DNA of 64,000 nucleotides from a virus: the IMG/VR virus record IMGVR_UViG_3300037507_002920, positions 43,217 to 107,216 of that record; one strand, given 5' to 3'. The first letter of the stretch is position 1; every line of letters starts with the position of its first letter. Position numbers and translations under genes: made by a program. The notes beneath the pieces are model-generated. The model had not been told where the DNA came from. It was given only the letters and a program-made list of their open reading frames with translations, and ran no database searches. This document shows positions 43,192 through 53,119 of this stretch, piece by piece.

Positions 43192-43662
43192 ATGAAAAAA
43201 ATTATTTTAACAGAATCACAAATAAAAACATTAACTGATAAGTTAATCAATGAATCGTCTTATTTATCAACTAATGATGAATTCAATATTGAATGTGAGG
43301 TGAATTTAAACTATTACAATGCCACATATAAACAAGGAGAAATAAACCACATTATAACATCAAATATACAATTAACCCACAATATTGATATGGATGTCAG
43401 GAGTTATGGGATTAGAGATATTTCAATCTACAATTTAAAAGGACCATCTGAAATTGAATTAGAAATATATTACTATGGAGAAAATGATGAAAATTTGGAA
43501 GATGTAATTACAGTTCCCTTAAATTGGGAAAATGTTGAAATGCAAAAAGACGAAGATTTAGATTACATTGGAATTAGTAATGACATACAAATCGATATAG
43601 AAAATGATGAAAATGGTGATTTAGTTGTTACCGGTATTATTGTTAACTATAATTCGATTTAA
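43192..43662 (+). CDS. INE-leader protein
   Basis: This 156-residue protein starts MKKIILTESQIKTLTDKLINE, the clearest example of the leader family, with INE at 19-21 and Ser next, as expected for a T4 gp21-type cleavage site. The mature part is acidic and beta-rich (YNATYKQGEINHIITSNIQ). No enzyme motif. A small packaged protein is likely. Confidence 0.7.
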   Translation: MKKIILTESQIKTLTDKLINESSYLSTNDEFNIECEVNLNYYNATYKQGEINHIITSNIQLTHNIDMDVRSYGIRDISIYNLKGPSEIELEIYYYGENDENLEDVITVPLNWENVEMQKDEDLDYIGISNDIQIDIENDENGDLVVTGIIVNYNSI

Positions 43663-43793
43663 CATTTACATTTTATTATAGTTTATTATATTTATAATTG
43701 ACCTTGTGGTTGAAGTCGAAGTGTCTTTTAGGGCATTTGAGTTGGAATTGATACCAACAAATTCGGGTTCAAATACAAAAAATATAAGGTAAA

Positions 43794-44567
43794 ATGAATA
43801 AAAAAATTTCAATCAACAGTGGTCGTGCTGTGCCACAATCTTTTATTACCAAGGGTAAACAAAGATTAAAACAACACATAGACACCGTGTTTCTTAATAA
43901 CGGTGATGAGTTCGAAATTGAACTTTTTAATCCAACACAAAATAAAGTTTTAGCCAAGATTAAACTGAACGATAAACACATCGGTAGTGGTATCATACTT
44001 CGTCCTGGTGAACGAGTTTTCCTCGAAAGGTACTTGGACGAGGCTAAGAAGTTTTTGTTTGAAACTTACGTTGTAAATGGAAATAATAAAGAAGTACTGA
44101 AGTCGATTGCAAAAAATGGAGAGGTTACTGTCGAATTTTATGACGAAGAAACCATAAATTATGGTTATTCTCCTTGGTGGTCCAATAACAATACTGTCAC
44201 CAAATTAGATAATCTTTATAATAATACAAGTTTTACCAATGTAAATTTAGTTGGTACATTAAATACTAATTATTCATATGTAAATGATACTGTATTAAGT
44301 AATGTTAATCACACAAAATCTATAACAAATGAAATTAGAGAACTTGAAACAGGTAGAGTTGAGAAAGGGTCTGAATCAAACCAATCGTTTGTTTATGACA
44401 ACAGTAATTTTAAAATTCATCCATATGTTATTAATCTTTGGAAAATTAAACCTAATAGTACCAAAATCTTTATTAGTGAGGATTTGGTCGTTTATTGCAC
44501 AGAGTGTGGTGCAAAACGTAAAAAAGATAACCATAAGTTCTGTCCACACTGCGGAACAAAATACTAA
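43794..44567 (+). CDS. Zinc-ribbon protein, possible virion component
   Basis: This 257-residue protein has an N-terminal beta-rich domain (FEIELFNPTQNKVLAKIKLN, RPGERVFLERYLDEAKKF) and a C-terminal zinc ribbon (YCTECGAKRKKDNHKFCPHCG, four Cys in two CxxC pairs). There is no LxE leader. A bidirectional terminator follows at 44596. Such C-terminal ribbons often occur in nucleic-acid or capsid-associated phage proteins; role uncertain. Confidence 0.7.
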   Translation: MNKKISINSGRAVPQSFITKGKQRLKQHIDTVFLNNGDEFEIELFNPTQNKVLAKIKLNDKHIGSGIILRPGERVFLERYLDEAKKFLFETYVVNGNNKEVLKSIAKNGEVTVEFYDEETINYGYSPWWSNNNTVTKLDNLYNNTSFTNVNLVGTLNTNYSYVNDTVLSNVNHTKSITNEIRELETGRVEKGSESNQSFVYDNSNFKIHPYVINLWKIKPNSTKIFISEDLVVYCTECGAKRKKDNHKFCPHCGTKY

Positions 44568-44595
44568 TAATAAACTAATCACAAGGTCATTAAAA

Positions 44596-44620
44596 GGGTT
44601 ACAATTTGTAACCCTTTTTT
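44596..44620. terminator. Bidirectional terminator
   Basis: The stem GGGTTACAATTTGTAACCC (44596-44614) with A runs before and T runs after ends both the zinc-ribbon gene and the convergent gene at 44619. Confidence 0.85.
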
Positions 44621-44912
44621 ATTGAAAATTTACTGGTATTGATTTAATATCAGAAATGGTAATGTTTTTTAAAGGTAAAGTTCCGTGTAACATAGGTTTA
44701 AACACACCTTGCATATGTAAAAATTGAAAGTAGTAAAATAAATATTTTGAATCAACTCTATCTTTATATTCATCTTTTACTTTAACACCAATATTTTCTT
44801 CATAAAATTCTTTTAATGGTTTTCCAACCGTATCTTCGGAACCTTTCCTTTGTAACCAAAAATCCGCATCCGGAAAATTAGTTTTAAAAATACAAATATC
44901 ACCTATTTTCAT
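44619..44912 (-). CDS. HsdS half-TRD-like small protein
   Basis: This 97-residue protein has CIFKTNFPDADFWLQRKGS, then DSKYLFYYFQFLHMQGVF and a final GTLPLKNITISDIKSIPV. The last part matches the end of a type I restriction specificity target-recognition domain (YLxYxL, then I..I..IPI). Only one half-domain is present and no HsdM or HsdR gene is nearby. It overlaps the upstream gene (ATGA). It could be an anti-restriction mimic, but this is weak. Confidence 0.5.
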   Translation of the reverse strand: MKIGDICIFKTNFPDADFWLQRKGSEDTVGKPLKEFYEENIGVKVKDEYKDRVDSKYLFYYFQFLHMQGVFKPMLHGTLPLKNITISDIKSIPVNFQ

Positions 44913-46510
44913 ATTTCATTTAATCTTTCACTTAAATATTCATTAAATTCATTACGATTTATATCGGGAGTCCACCTATTATCTAAACTAAATATTGGTT
45001 TATCACGATAATCTCCCAATATTTCATCAAAAACACACGCAGGGTCCTCATCACAATTTTCAAAATATTCATTAACTTCGACATCACCAAGACCCGTTTT
45101 ATGAATCACATCTTTTAAATCGATTTTTATAGTGGCACCAGTATCGTCTAATTTTAACACTTCACCATATTCACTAAGAGCATTTTTTAATTCTTTAATT
45201 GCGTAGTTGTAATAACTAGAACTCGCCGCATCATTATAAGTATCACTTAATGCGTCTCTAATTTCATAATTATCATCATATTGTTCAATTAAATCTTTTA
45301 ATGACATGTCAGGGTCGTATTCATTACCTGATTTTATTTTTATTAAATTTTCTATGGTTTCATAGTTTTCTTTATTTACTTCATATTCAAGAGCGGATTT
45401 CCATTCACCATAATCATTGTCGTAAATATCCCAAAAATCCCCCGATAACAATGTTTCAATAAAATATACTTTTTTGGTTCTACCATACTCATCTTTAGTT
45501 TGTCTAATTGCCCAATCACCTTCAACATAAAATCTCACTCTATCTGGTTCAATCTTCAATTCAAAAACCATTTTTGGTTCTTGGAAATCCTTTATAATTC
45601 CCATTTCAAATAGTTTTTTCTGTAGACTACGAGTATTGAATAATGCTGGTTTAACATTATATATTTGTCTTATTTCTTCTTCAGATAAATCGGTGATTTT
45701 AAAATCACTTGAACTATCGTATTCGGAACCGAACCCGTTAATATTTGTATTTAAAATTAAATCAACAATATATGGGTGAAGTTCTGATTTTGGTTTACTG
45801 TTTTTTGGTCCTTTTAATTGATAGATAATATTGTCATCTTTACCAACCGCGGCGGTGAGATGACTTTTATTAAGTGTGTAATTATCCTTTATTTTTTTGG
45901 TTTCTCTAAGTGAATATACCGTATTGTTCAAACCGGTTCTTCCGCAATGACCCATTCTGTTGCACTCCTCTCTAGAATCATTGGTTTTTAAATTTGTCCA
46001 ATAAAACCCAATACCATCTGAATCTCGATAATCCCTTAATATTTCATTGTTTTCAACATAATTTATATCTCCCTCTCCTGATGTTAATTCATTGTGCCAT
46101 TTTCTTGATTCACTATAAAGTTCATTAAAATTTAGATTTTTATATTGAGAAACGTCACCATTTAATCCAATACGAATCCAATCCATAATTGAAATAATAT
46201 TACTTCTCATTCCATTTACACCACTTGACCTATTTATCGCATCCACACCCATTTCTTTTCGATAATTTGCATCTGTTCTGAATAATTCTCTTAGTCTTTT
46301 TTCTTCTTCCTCTGGAAGACTACTCATAAAACGTTCAAAATTAATTTCAGCGAACACATTGATTAGTTTATTACCCAAAAAAATTGATAAATTACCGGCC
46401 AGTCGTGTTAAAAGGTCAGCATTATCTTCACTAAAACCTAATTTTTTAATTAGGATGTCTTTTTTGCTGGCTTCTAATATTAATTCTTCAATTAATAATA
46501 ATGTTTTCAT
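44909..46510 (-). CDS. ILE-leader protein with CNRMGHCG motif
   Basis: This 533-residue protein starts MKTLLLIEELILEA, with ILE at 11-13 and Ala next, an ideal prohead-protease site. Residues 176-240 hold EECNRMGHCGRTGLNN, then SLRETKK and IIYQLKGPKNSKPKSELHPY, a motif set reminiscent of PcfJ-like and other phage families. The C-terminal half is very acidic. Coupled to the genes on both sides (ATGA). Likely packaged; function unknown. Confidence 0.72.
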   Translation of the reverse strand: MKTLLLIEELILEASKKDILIKKLGFSEDNADLLTRLAGNLSIFLGNKLINVFAEINFERFMSSLPEEEEKRLRELFRTDANYRKEMGVDAINRSSGVNGMRSNIISIMDWIRIGLNGDVSQYKNLNFNELYSESRKWHNELTSGEGDINYVENNEILRDYRDSDGIGFYWTNLKTNDSREECNRMGHCGRTGLNNTVYSLRETKKIKDNYTLNKSHLTAAVGKDDNIIYQLKGPKNSKPKSELHPYIVDLILNTNINGFGSEYDSSSDFKITDLSEEEIRQIYNVKPALFNTRSLQKKLFEMGIIKDFQEPKMVFELKIEPDRVRFYVEGDWAIRQTKDEYGRTKKVYFIETLLSGDFWDIYDNDYGEWKSALEYEVNKENYETIENLIKIKSGNEYDPDMSLKDLIEQYDDNYEIRDALSDTYNDAASSSYYNYAIKELKNALSEYGEVLKLDDTGATIKIDLKDVIHKTGLGDVEVNEYFENCDEDPACVFDEILGDYRDKPIFSLDNRWTPDINRNEFNEYLSERLNEI

Positions 46511-48312
46511 AAAAATCTTTTAAATTTCATAACCGATTCAAAAAGTTTGTATCTTGTTAAATATTGTGGAAGATTTTCAATTCTAACCAAACCATCGTTT
46601 TTTTCGTTTGTCTTTTTATTTAAGTGGTTTACAAATACTGATTCTTTTTCACAATCAACCTCTTTATTTGGTATTTCAATTTTAAATTCATCATTTTCAA
46701 AAGTTGTGGACCCTTTCATTAATTTATTAATAATATTATTTAAATCCATTCTTAATTTAATACATTTTTGTGAAAATTCATCTTCAGATAAGTATTTGAA
46801 AAAAACGTCAATATCAAACTCAATATCATTATAAGATGGGAGTGTTCTTTCCCAATCATAAAACTCATCACCGTAATCTGTAGGTATGTCGTAGTAATAA
46901 ATAAAGTTATCAAAAAAATCTGTTATATTTTCAATTTTTGTTATATTGTTTTCTATTATGTATTTTAAAAAATATCCAATATTCACTTTTAATGTTGAAT
47001 AATATCCCGCATCAAAAATAATATACCTTTCAATTTTTTCTATCTCCTCTTGCATTCTTCCTTCGAAATTTGGGGCGTTTAAATCGCAATATTTATCGAT
47101 ATATTTCTCCCTAATTTTTTCATTATTAACAAAATTATCGAATAATAAATCGTAAAATCTTTCATAAGTATTTGTACCAAATTTTTGATATATATCATTT
47201 TTGTTTTCATTATAGTATTCTTCAAATAATGGTTTTAAATAATTCTCACCCAAATCTTCATTATCGATATCACTAAAATCATTATAAACAAAATCATAGG
47301 ATTCACGTTTCTCCGCTCTATATTGTGATAAGATATTATCAACACTATCCAAATCACCATTTAATCTTTTATACGGAAATAGAATTCTCCCCCCTTTAAT
47401 TTCATCCACTTTTTGAATACCATTGGTTTCGGATTGAATAAGTTCTTGAATTTTTTCATAATTTTTCGTTTGGATTGCAACCACCAATTCATTGGCACTT
47501 TCAGATGAAATTTTTGACATTAAAGTTTCAATGTCTTTATCGTTTAACACATACATTCGAGCAATCTCTTCTGAAATTTCTTTAATATCAACACTTTCTT
47601 TTAATAAACTTGGGAAAAAGAAATATTTTATTTCAGGGCCATTAGCAAATAACCAATTAACATTTATTTGTTTATCGTTCACATCCATAAATTGGTCGGT
47701 TGGAAAATGAAATTGATATTTTTCATTTAAATCCGAATTATTAATGATGATATACAGGGGGCCTGATTGATTGTATTGTCTAAATCTATTTGTTCTACCT
47801 CTAAAATTAGGATTTAATGATAAGGGTCCCCATGTTGTGCACCATTGAGTATTCACACCCAAATAACAAGCGGCTTTTTCTGTTTTGGGTATAAGTATTG
47901 TCCATTCATTTCCTTCAAAAACTTTTTCATATTCATTTGGTGATAATGAACGAATAATTGTGGACAAATCCACCGTATTTTTAACATAATGTTTTGATAT
48001 ATATGGAAAAATATCAGCAATTGTTTGAATATTTTTTATATCCAATGAAACTTTATGTTTATATACGTATGTCAGATATTCGGTTGCTTTTGGCAGGTCC
48101 TCCATTTTCATATTTCCATTTCTAAAAATATTTAAAAGGATTTTTGAATAAGGACCGATTTTATCGATTCTATCTCCTGATAATTTTGACGCGGGGTCTG
48201 ATGACACAATTTTTTTAAACGTATCAAATGGGATATCGTTATAGTATTTGTTATAAATTTCCTCCGGTGTTGCCTCCAATAACAACGTTTCCAACACATT
48301 AATTAGTTTCAT
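46507..48312 (-). CDS. LLE-leader protein with TQWCTTW motif
   Basis: This 601-residue protein starts MKLINVLETLLLEA, with LLE at 11-13 and Ala after. A central block (IPKTEKAACYLGVNTQWCTTWG, then SGPLYIIINNSDLNEKYQF) reads like an enzyme core and resembles the WCxT/FYxxI part of the 40688 protein. The rest is acidic and helical, 46% charged by eye in the tail. It heads a three-gene unit. Function unknown. Confidence 0.72.
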   Translation of the reverse strand: MKLINVLETLLLEATPEEIYNKYYNDIPFDTFKKIVSSDPASKLSGDRIDKIGPYSKILLNIFRNGNMKMEDLPKATEYLTYVYKHKVSLDIKNIQTIADIFPYISKHYVKNTVDLSTIIRSLSPNEYEKVFEGNEWTILIPKTEKAACYLGVNTQWCTTWGPLSLNPNFRGRTNRFRQYNQSGPLYIIINNSDLNEKYQFHFPTDQFMDVNDKQINVNWLFANGPEIKYFFFPSLLKESVDIKEISEEIARMYVLNDKDIETLMSKISSESANELVVAIQTKNYEKIQELIQSETNGIQKVDEIKGGRILFPYKRLNGDLDSVDNILSQYRAEKRESYDFVYNDFSDIDNEDLGENYLKPLFEEYYNENKNDIYQKFGTNTYERFYDLLFDNFVNNEKIREKYIDKYCDLNAPNFEGRMQEEIEKIERYIIFDAGYYSTLKVNIGYFLKYIIENNITKIENITDFFDNFIYYYDIPTDYGDEFYDWERTLPSYNDIEFDIDVFFKYLSEDEFSQKCIKLRMDLNNIINKLMKGSTTFENDEFKIEIPNKEVDCEKESVFVNHLNKKTNEKNDGLVRIENLPQYLTRYKLFESVMKFKRFL

Positions 48313-48342
48313 ATTTATATAAATATCCGATATTTATGTAAT

Positions 48343-49617
48343 ATGGACAATATTATAAGAAAGATATTAAGAGAATATGTTGAAAATTCTTCAGTTGACG
48401 AAGCTCAACATATATTCACGAATGAACATGCAAAAAATAGATTATATAGTCGATTACTTAATGGTAAATTTCATTTAGAAAAAGTTGTAAATGCTGGTGA
48501 CCCCAAGGCATTAAATGTTTCCCGACCATACACAAAAATGGTTGGAGAATACGTTTTACCTGAAGATGTAATGGATAGTATTAAGAATAAAATAGATGAA
48601 TTATATAAATTTGATTTCCCAAAAGACAAGAAATATTTGGTTGTTTTAAAAAAATTAAATATTAATATTGATGACCCAAATATAAAATGGTCAAGTGAGG
48701 AAATAAAAAATGAGACAAGTGATGAATCATTGAACAAAAAAATAATGGGTTTTTACATAAGACCAATTACAGAAAAAGATGATGATAAATTTCATGGTAA
48801 CATTATATGTGTTAGGATTGATAATGATATTATAGAAACAATCATGTGGGTGAGAGAATACCAAATTAAAAATAAAACAAAAGAGGAGTTCGGTGGATTT
48901 GATGAAATATTAACAATGGATAATGATGTAAAAAATATTAATGATTATTATACCTATGTTGATGATGTGAATTCACAAAGAAAAAAAGAAGAAAATCCAA
49001 CTCCTCAAAATTACAGATTCGATTCGGATGTTAGTCGACAACTTAATGTTATTCGAATGGATGCCAAAAGAAAAAAGGAAGAAAAGGAAAAATTAAAACA
49101 GGAAAAAGAAAAGTTTAATCAAGAAAAAGAAGATATATTAAAAGGTGGTAGATTTGAGTATTCTCTTAGTAGACAATCACTCAGAGAACTTAAAAATATG
49201 TTTAAAAGAGATTCGATTCAGTATTATGATGGTGATGAATTTGATTCAATGGATTCTTTTGCGTTTTATCCTGATGAATATGATAAACTAATGGATATTC
49301 TTTCCGTTAAAAACCTTAATATAACTTATATCGACCCCAAAGGAAGAAAAAGGACAATAACATCTCCAAGATATGAAAAATACAAAGTTGGTTTATTTGG
49401 AATGGGCCACATTCCCGGTATTTTTTCAGAAAAATCAAATTTTATGACTCCCTATCAAAAAGAATTAACCAATATTATTAATGACCCAAAATTAAAAGAA
49501 AGGGATGGTAAAATTTATAATTATGGATTAAGAAGTATAAATGATTCAAAACAAGAAAACCAATATTTGTTTGATTTTATTAGAGATAACTATATATCAA
49601 GCATTCTTGAGCAATAG
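48343..49617 (+). CDS. Hypothetical protein with coiled coil, LxE-like leader
   Basis: This 424-residue protein starts MDNIIRKILREYVENSS, an amphipathic leader with YVE at 12-14, less typical than the others. A central coiled coil (KKEEKEKLKQEKEKFNQEKE) separates two folded parts. The C-terminus has RTITSPRYEKYKVGLFGMGH. It overlaps the convergent gene by 21 nt. Unknown function. Confidence 0.7.
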   Translation: MDNIIRKILREYVENSSVDEAQHIFTNEHAKNRLYSRLLNGKFHLEKVVNAGDPKALNVSRPYTKMVGEYVLPEDVMDSIKNKIDELYKFDFPKDKKYLVVLKKLNINIDDPNIKWSSEEIKNETSDESLNKKIMGFYIRPITEKDDDKFHGNIICVRIDNDIIETIMWVREYQIKNKTKEEFGGFDEILTMDNDVKNINDYYTYVDDVNSQRKKEENPTPQNYRFDSDVSRQLNVIRMDAKRKKEEKEKLKQEKEKFNQEKEDILKGGRFEYSLSRQSLRELKNMFKRDSIQYYDGDEFDSMDSFAFYPDEYDKLMDILSVKNLNITYIDPKGRKRTITSPRYEKYKVGLFGMGHIPGIFSEKSNFMTPYQKELTNIINDPKLKERDGKIYNYGLRSINDSKQENQYLFDFIRDNYISSILEQ

Positions 49618-50079
49618 TTCACCCAATACCTCAATTTTTCCAACCAATTTCTGAAACTCAACTTGACTAATATTCATCTCCTTTTTTGTTGATGAATTAA
49701 GTTTTTCCAAGAGTTCTTTGTATTCTTTTTTTGCATCTTCCATATTTAATTTACCTTCTGATGCTTTTTTGTAGTATGGAAGTTTAACAACAAAATGGTG
49801 ATAAGTTAACATGGAAAACCCACCTTTTTCTTTTGCGTTATCTGATATTTTTTTTGCTCCACCCATTCTGGTTTCCGCAAATTCTTCAAACTTCTCCAAT
49901 TTTGATTCCGTAATCCCTTTTACTTCCTTATCGTATTCTTTGAATCTATCGGGATTTGACATCATTGCATTTTTCGGAAATAATCTTTTTTTTCTGGTGT
50001 TCGCAAAGGTTCTAGCTCTTTCTTCGATTTCTTTATCGATTAAGTTTTTTAATTGTGATTCCGTAAAAATGTATCTCAT
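49597..50079 (-). CDS. Small leader-type protein, basic
   Basis: This 160-residue protein starts MRYIFTESQLKNLIDKEIEE, the shared leader with IEE at 18-20, then a basic Arg/Lys-rich helical body (RARTFANTRKKRLFPKN), which could bind DNA in the head. It is coupled to the upstream gene (ATGA). Likely a packaged internal protein. Confidence 0.7.
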   Translation of the reverse strand: MRYIFTESQLKNLIDKEIEERARTFANTRKKRLFPKNAMMSNPDRFKEYDKEVKGITESKLEKFEEFAETRMGGAKKISDNAKEKGGFSMLTYHHFVVKLPYYKKASEGKLNMEDAKKEYKELLEKLNSSTKKEMNISQVEFQKLVGKIEVLGELLLKNA

Positions 50080-50468
50080 ATGGTATCTCCAAGATTTTTA
50101 ATTATTGGATTTTTCATGAATTTATTAAATGTTTTTCTCAATTGAATTTGTCCCTCATTTAAATTTAAACCAAAATCGGTATTTTCAAATGTTTCTTCTG
50201 TACCATACTCTTCCATATCACCTTCCATACCTTTTGGGTGGTTCATTTTATGAATATCTTCTGGGTCAACAAATTTTCCACCAACAACATCAACATTTAA
50301 TTTGTTATCAGAATCTTCTCCTGATTTCAATCTATCATACATATCACCAGCGGCTTGCAAATCTTCAAAATCGATTTCATCCGCTTCTGGATTTAAATTC
50401 ATTTCGTTTAATGACCTTCTTTTAATTAGGTTTTTCAATTGTGTTTCAGTTATTATGATTTTTTTCAT
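50076..50468 (-). CDS. Small LNE-leader protein
   Basis: This 130-residue protein starts MKKIIITETQLKNLIKRRSLNE, with LNE at 20-22 and then an acidic, probably disordered body (DEIDFEDLQAAGDMYDRLKS). It ends with a Lys-rich helix. The leader is nearly the same as at 43192 and 53120. Likely packaged. Confidence 0.7.
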   Translation of the reverse strand: MKKIIITETQLKNLIKRRSLNEMNLNPEADEIDFEDLQAAGDMYDRLKSGEDSDNKLNVDVVGGKFVDPEDIHKMNHPKGMEGDMEEYGTEETFENTDFGLNLNEGQIQLRKTFNKFMKNPIIKNLGDTI

Positions 50469-50519
50469 TTTGTTGTTTTTTATATATAAATATCAGAAAA
50501 TTCAACCGGCGCCCGAGGT

Positions 50520-51311
50520 TCAAAAATTAAAACCAAATCCAATGGATAGATTGGGAACAGAGATAATTGATAGACTTAGATTTCCATTTAATATGTCTTT
50601 ATTGTATAAAACCCCAATGGAAATTTGTGGGGTTGTTATGGACTTGCCCATTATATTATAATACCCATCATTCCCCAAAATATAATATTCGTCAAAATAT
50701 TGTGGATATTCTCTATAATTCACAATTCCAAATCCCAAATATGGGACAAAGTCATTTATTTCTTTTCCGTATCCAACGGTAAATTCATAAAATGTCCGGT
50801 CGGTTTTAATATATCTATCGTTCCATCTTTTAACGTCATAGATTGAGATGTTTTCATAGACATAAAAACTGGTTAATGGAAATTTAAAGGTTGAAATAAA
50901 TCTATTTTCATTTCCAACGGAATAATAAAACCCCATTCCGGTTTCATAATTTTTATTTATTGGGAAAGTTATTCCAAGAGTATTTTCAAATGATTTTGAT
51001 GGTGATTTTTGTCTATTTAATGAATAATTTCCACCATAGTTATAATAATTATTTATTTGTGGTGGGTTTATATCATATCTCCATGGAGAATAAATGTATG
51101 GTGAATTCCATCTATTATAGATAATTGGAGGGTTGTACTGGTGTCTTATTGGTGGTCTATATCGATAATCATATCTATTGTTTTGTGTCCCAGTTGAACC
51201 ATTTCTTTTTGCAATTTTTTCATTTATTTCGGAATTTTGTCCAAAAAGAAATAATGGAAATAATAAAAACAAAAAAATGGATTTTATTTTAAAAAATTGT
51301 TTCATATACAT
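50520..51311 (-). CDS. Outer-membrane beta-barrel-like protein
   Basis: This 263-residue protein (a second ATG lies at 51305) has a signal peptide ending LFLFGQN, a Tyr/Pro/Asn-rich segment (RPPIRHQYNPPIIYNRWN), then strands ending in the aromatic pattern of OmpA-like barrels (SVPNLSIGFGFNF, final Phe). It is the only signal-peptide protein in the leader-protein region. An outer-membrane protein made during infection is likely. Confidence 0.7.
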   Translation of the reverse strand: MYMKQFFKIKSIFLFLLFPLFLFGQNSEINEKIAKRNGSTGTQNNRYDYRYRPPIRHQYNPPIIYNRWNSPYIYSPWRYDINPPQINNYYNYGGNYSLNRQKSPSKSFENTLGITFPINKNYETGMGFYYSVGNENRFISTFKFPLTSFYVYENISIYDVKRWNDRYIKTDRTFYEFTVGYGKEINDFVPYLGFGIVNYREYPQYFDEYYILGNDGYYNIMGKSITTPQISIGVLYNKDILNGNLSLSIISVPNLSIGFGFNF

Positions 51312-51327
51312 TAAATATTTATCTTAT

Positions 51328-52728
51328 ATGAAAATTGTTGGAAGAATACCGAAAAAACTAAAATTCATGACCATATTAAATGAATTGCATGAACAAGAAA
51401 TGTCTTTGGAAGAAGTTTCATGGATGAAAGATGTTAACGAAAAAATAAGGGAAGGAGAGATACCTTTAACACCAACAATTGTTAAGAAAATTTTGGGTGA
51501 ACCAAAAATAATTGAAACATTTCATGTTACGGACGAAATACATCTTGATGATTTTAAAAAAATATTGGGAAAAAGAAACCCAATTTCAACACTTACCTAT
51601 TTTTCGGAAGAGAGAATAAAAGATGCCTATGGTATTAAAACATTTGGTGGAATTATTTTTAAGGTTAAAGGAATTTTGGATTTTGCATCCAATTACGATA
51701 TCATGTCAACCGTTGACCCTTCGTTAAATAGAAGATGGATAAGGTCAGATTTGTTGTCACAAAGTTTATCTGTTGAATATAATAACACCAATAGAAGGAT
51801 TGGGTATCCGAGTTCAACAAATGATTATAAAAAATATTTTGAAAATTTATATAGACTTATTGACAAATATAAAGAAACAATACAAGAAAAATTAATTGAT
51901 TTAATATTTGTATATGGTGTGCATGAAGAATGGAATGAGTTACTCGTAAGAAATATACAGGTACAAAGTGTGGCATGGTTTCCACATAGAGTAATGGATA
52001 AAGATTCAACACTTCAAAATTTAAAATCAATCACCCCAAATATTTTTACCTTCAACGATGAAAATGAAATGTTGGAATGGTTTATAAAGAATGGTGGTCA
52101 TATCGAAACCACAAAATTTAAAGATGAATGGTCAAAAAATTATGACATTAAATCATTGGAAAAAAACAAGAATTATATCATATATAAAATATTAACCGAT
52201 AAAAATTATTTGATAAATAACATTGATAATAAAGATTTCATAAATACATTAATTACGTTTGACACCCCCGATTTTAGGGTAATTTTTTCCAAATTAAAAA
52301 ATAAAAATGAAATTTTTAATATTATTAAAATATTTTTATCAATGGATAAATTTATCGCCAACTACGGATTTAATGTTCGAGATATGATAGATTTGTTCTT
52401 GACACAATTTACTGATAACGATGAAAAATTTAATTGGTTTGTTAATAAAATATTCTCATTGCCAAATGTTTATATTAGTTCTTGGGCCGTTGGAAAATTA
52501 ATTGAAATCTCTGGTGATAATAGTGAAAAAATGATAGATAAAATGTTATCATCAAAAAGTTTTTTGCAAAATCTTAGAGAACCATCTTCCGTAAGAATGT
52601 TATACCATTATTCGGATGACAAAAAAAAGGTAATGAATATTATATCAAATAACTCCACCACGTTTGATGAAGAATGGTGGAAAAATGATAGATTTCTTAA
52701 CAGGGATATAAAATATAATTTTCTTTAA
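51328..52728 (+). CDS. LNE-leader protein with ADP-ribosyltransferase-like motifs
   Basis: The ORF opens at 51178, but the ATG at 51328 (MKIVGRIPKKLKFMTILNE, LNE at 17-19) is the better start and avoids overlap with the divergent gene. Motifs in order: FHVTD with His66, ISTLTYFS at 86-93, and HEEWNELLVRN with Glu201/Glu204. This order (H or R, then S-T-S-like, then Glu) is that of ADP-ribosyltransferases, and T4 packages such an enzyme (Alt). The match is motif-level only. Confidence 0.6.
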   Translation: MKIVGRIPKKLKFMTILNELHEQEMSLEEVSWMKDVNEKIREGEIPLTPTIVKKILGEPKIIETFHVTDEIHLDDFKKILGKRNPISTLTYFSEERIKDAYGIKTFGGIIFKVKGILDFASNYDIMSTVDPSLNRRWIRSDLLSQSLSVEYNNTNRRIGYPSSTNDYKKYFENLYRLIDKYKETIQEKLIDLIFVYGVHEEWNELLVRNIQVQSVAWFPHRVMDKDSTLQNLKSITPNIFTFNDENEMLEWFIKNGGHIETTKFKDEWSKNYDIKSLEKNKNYIIYKILTDKNYLINNIDNKDFINTLITFDTPDFRVIFSKLKNKNEIFNIIKIFLSMDKFIANYGFNVRDMIDLFLTQFTDNDEKFNWFVNKIFSLPNVYISSWAVGKLIEISGDNSEKMIDKMLSSKSFLQNLREPSSVRMLYHYSDDKKKVMNIISNNSTTFDEEWWKNDRFLNRDIKYNFL

Positions 52729-53090
52729 TAAAGAATCTGATTGTATTTTTTAAAAATTGTTTGACCTCGAAACCATCGATTGTTTAATTGTGGTGTTGAA
52801 AATTCAATAATATCCACAATGGTTAATAAATCATCATTGTCCAAATTCTCCAAATGGGGATTATCAAAATATTTGTATCTGGTTTTTTCCAAATCAAATA
52901 AAATTGTTTTATATGAATTATAAAATAATTTTAATTCATTTAATAACTTTTCAATATGCAATAAATGTGGTGATAATCGTTTATCATTAAATGATTCATC
53001 CACCTCTTTTAAATAAGCATATAAAATATACTCCTTATGTTCAAAATCTATTGGTGATTGAAAATACCAATTAATTGGTAATAACTCCAT
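52725..53090 (-). CDS. Hypothetical protein
   Basis: This 121-residue protein (MELLPINWYFQSPIDFEHKE) is helical and aromatic-rich, with a conserved-looking STPQLNNRWFRGQTIF end. It has no LxE leader and overlaps the convergent gene by 4 nt. Similar small proteins occur in other large phages, but I cannot name a function. Confidence 0.6.
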   Translation of the reverse strand: MELLPINWYFQSPIDFEHKEYILYAYLKEVDESFNDKRLSPHLLHIEKLLNELKLFYNSYKTILFDLEKTRYKYFDNPHLENLDNDDLLTIVDIIEFSTPQLNNRWFRGQTIFKKYNQILY

Positions 53091-53119
53091 AATGAACCTC
53101 CCATATGGATTTAAAATGA

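Noticed and set aside
43690-43790. tRNA-like segment with GGGTTCAAAT before the zinc-ribbon gene
   Set aside because: No acceptor stem or anticodon arm can be folded; probably a chance T-arm resemblance or a decayed tRNA.
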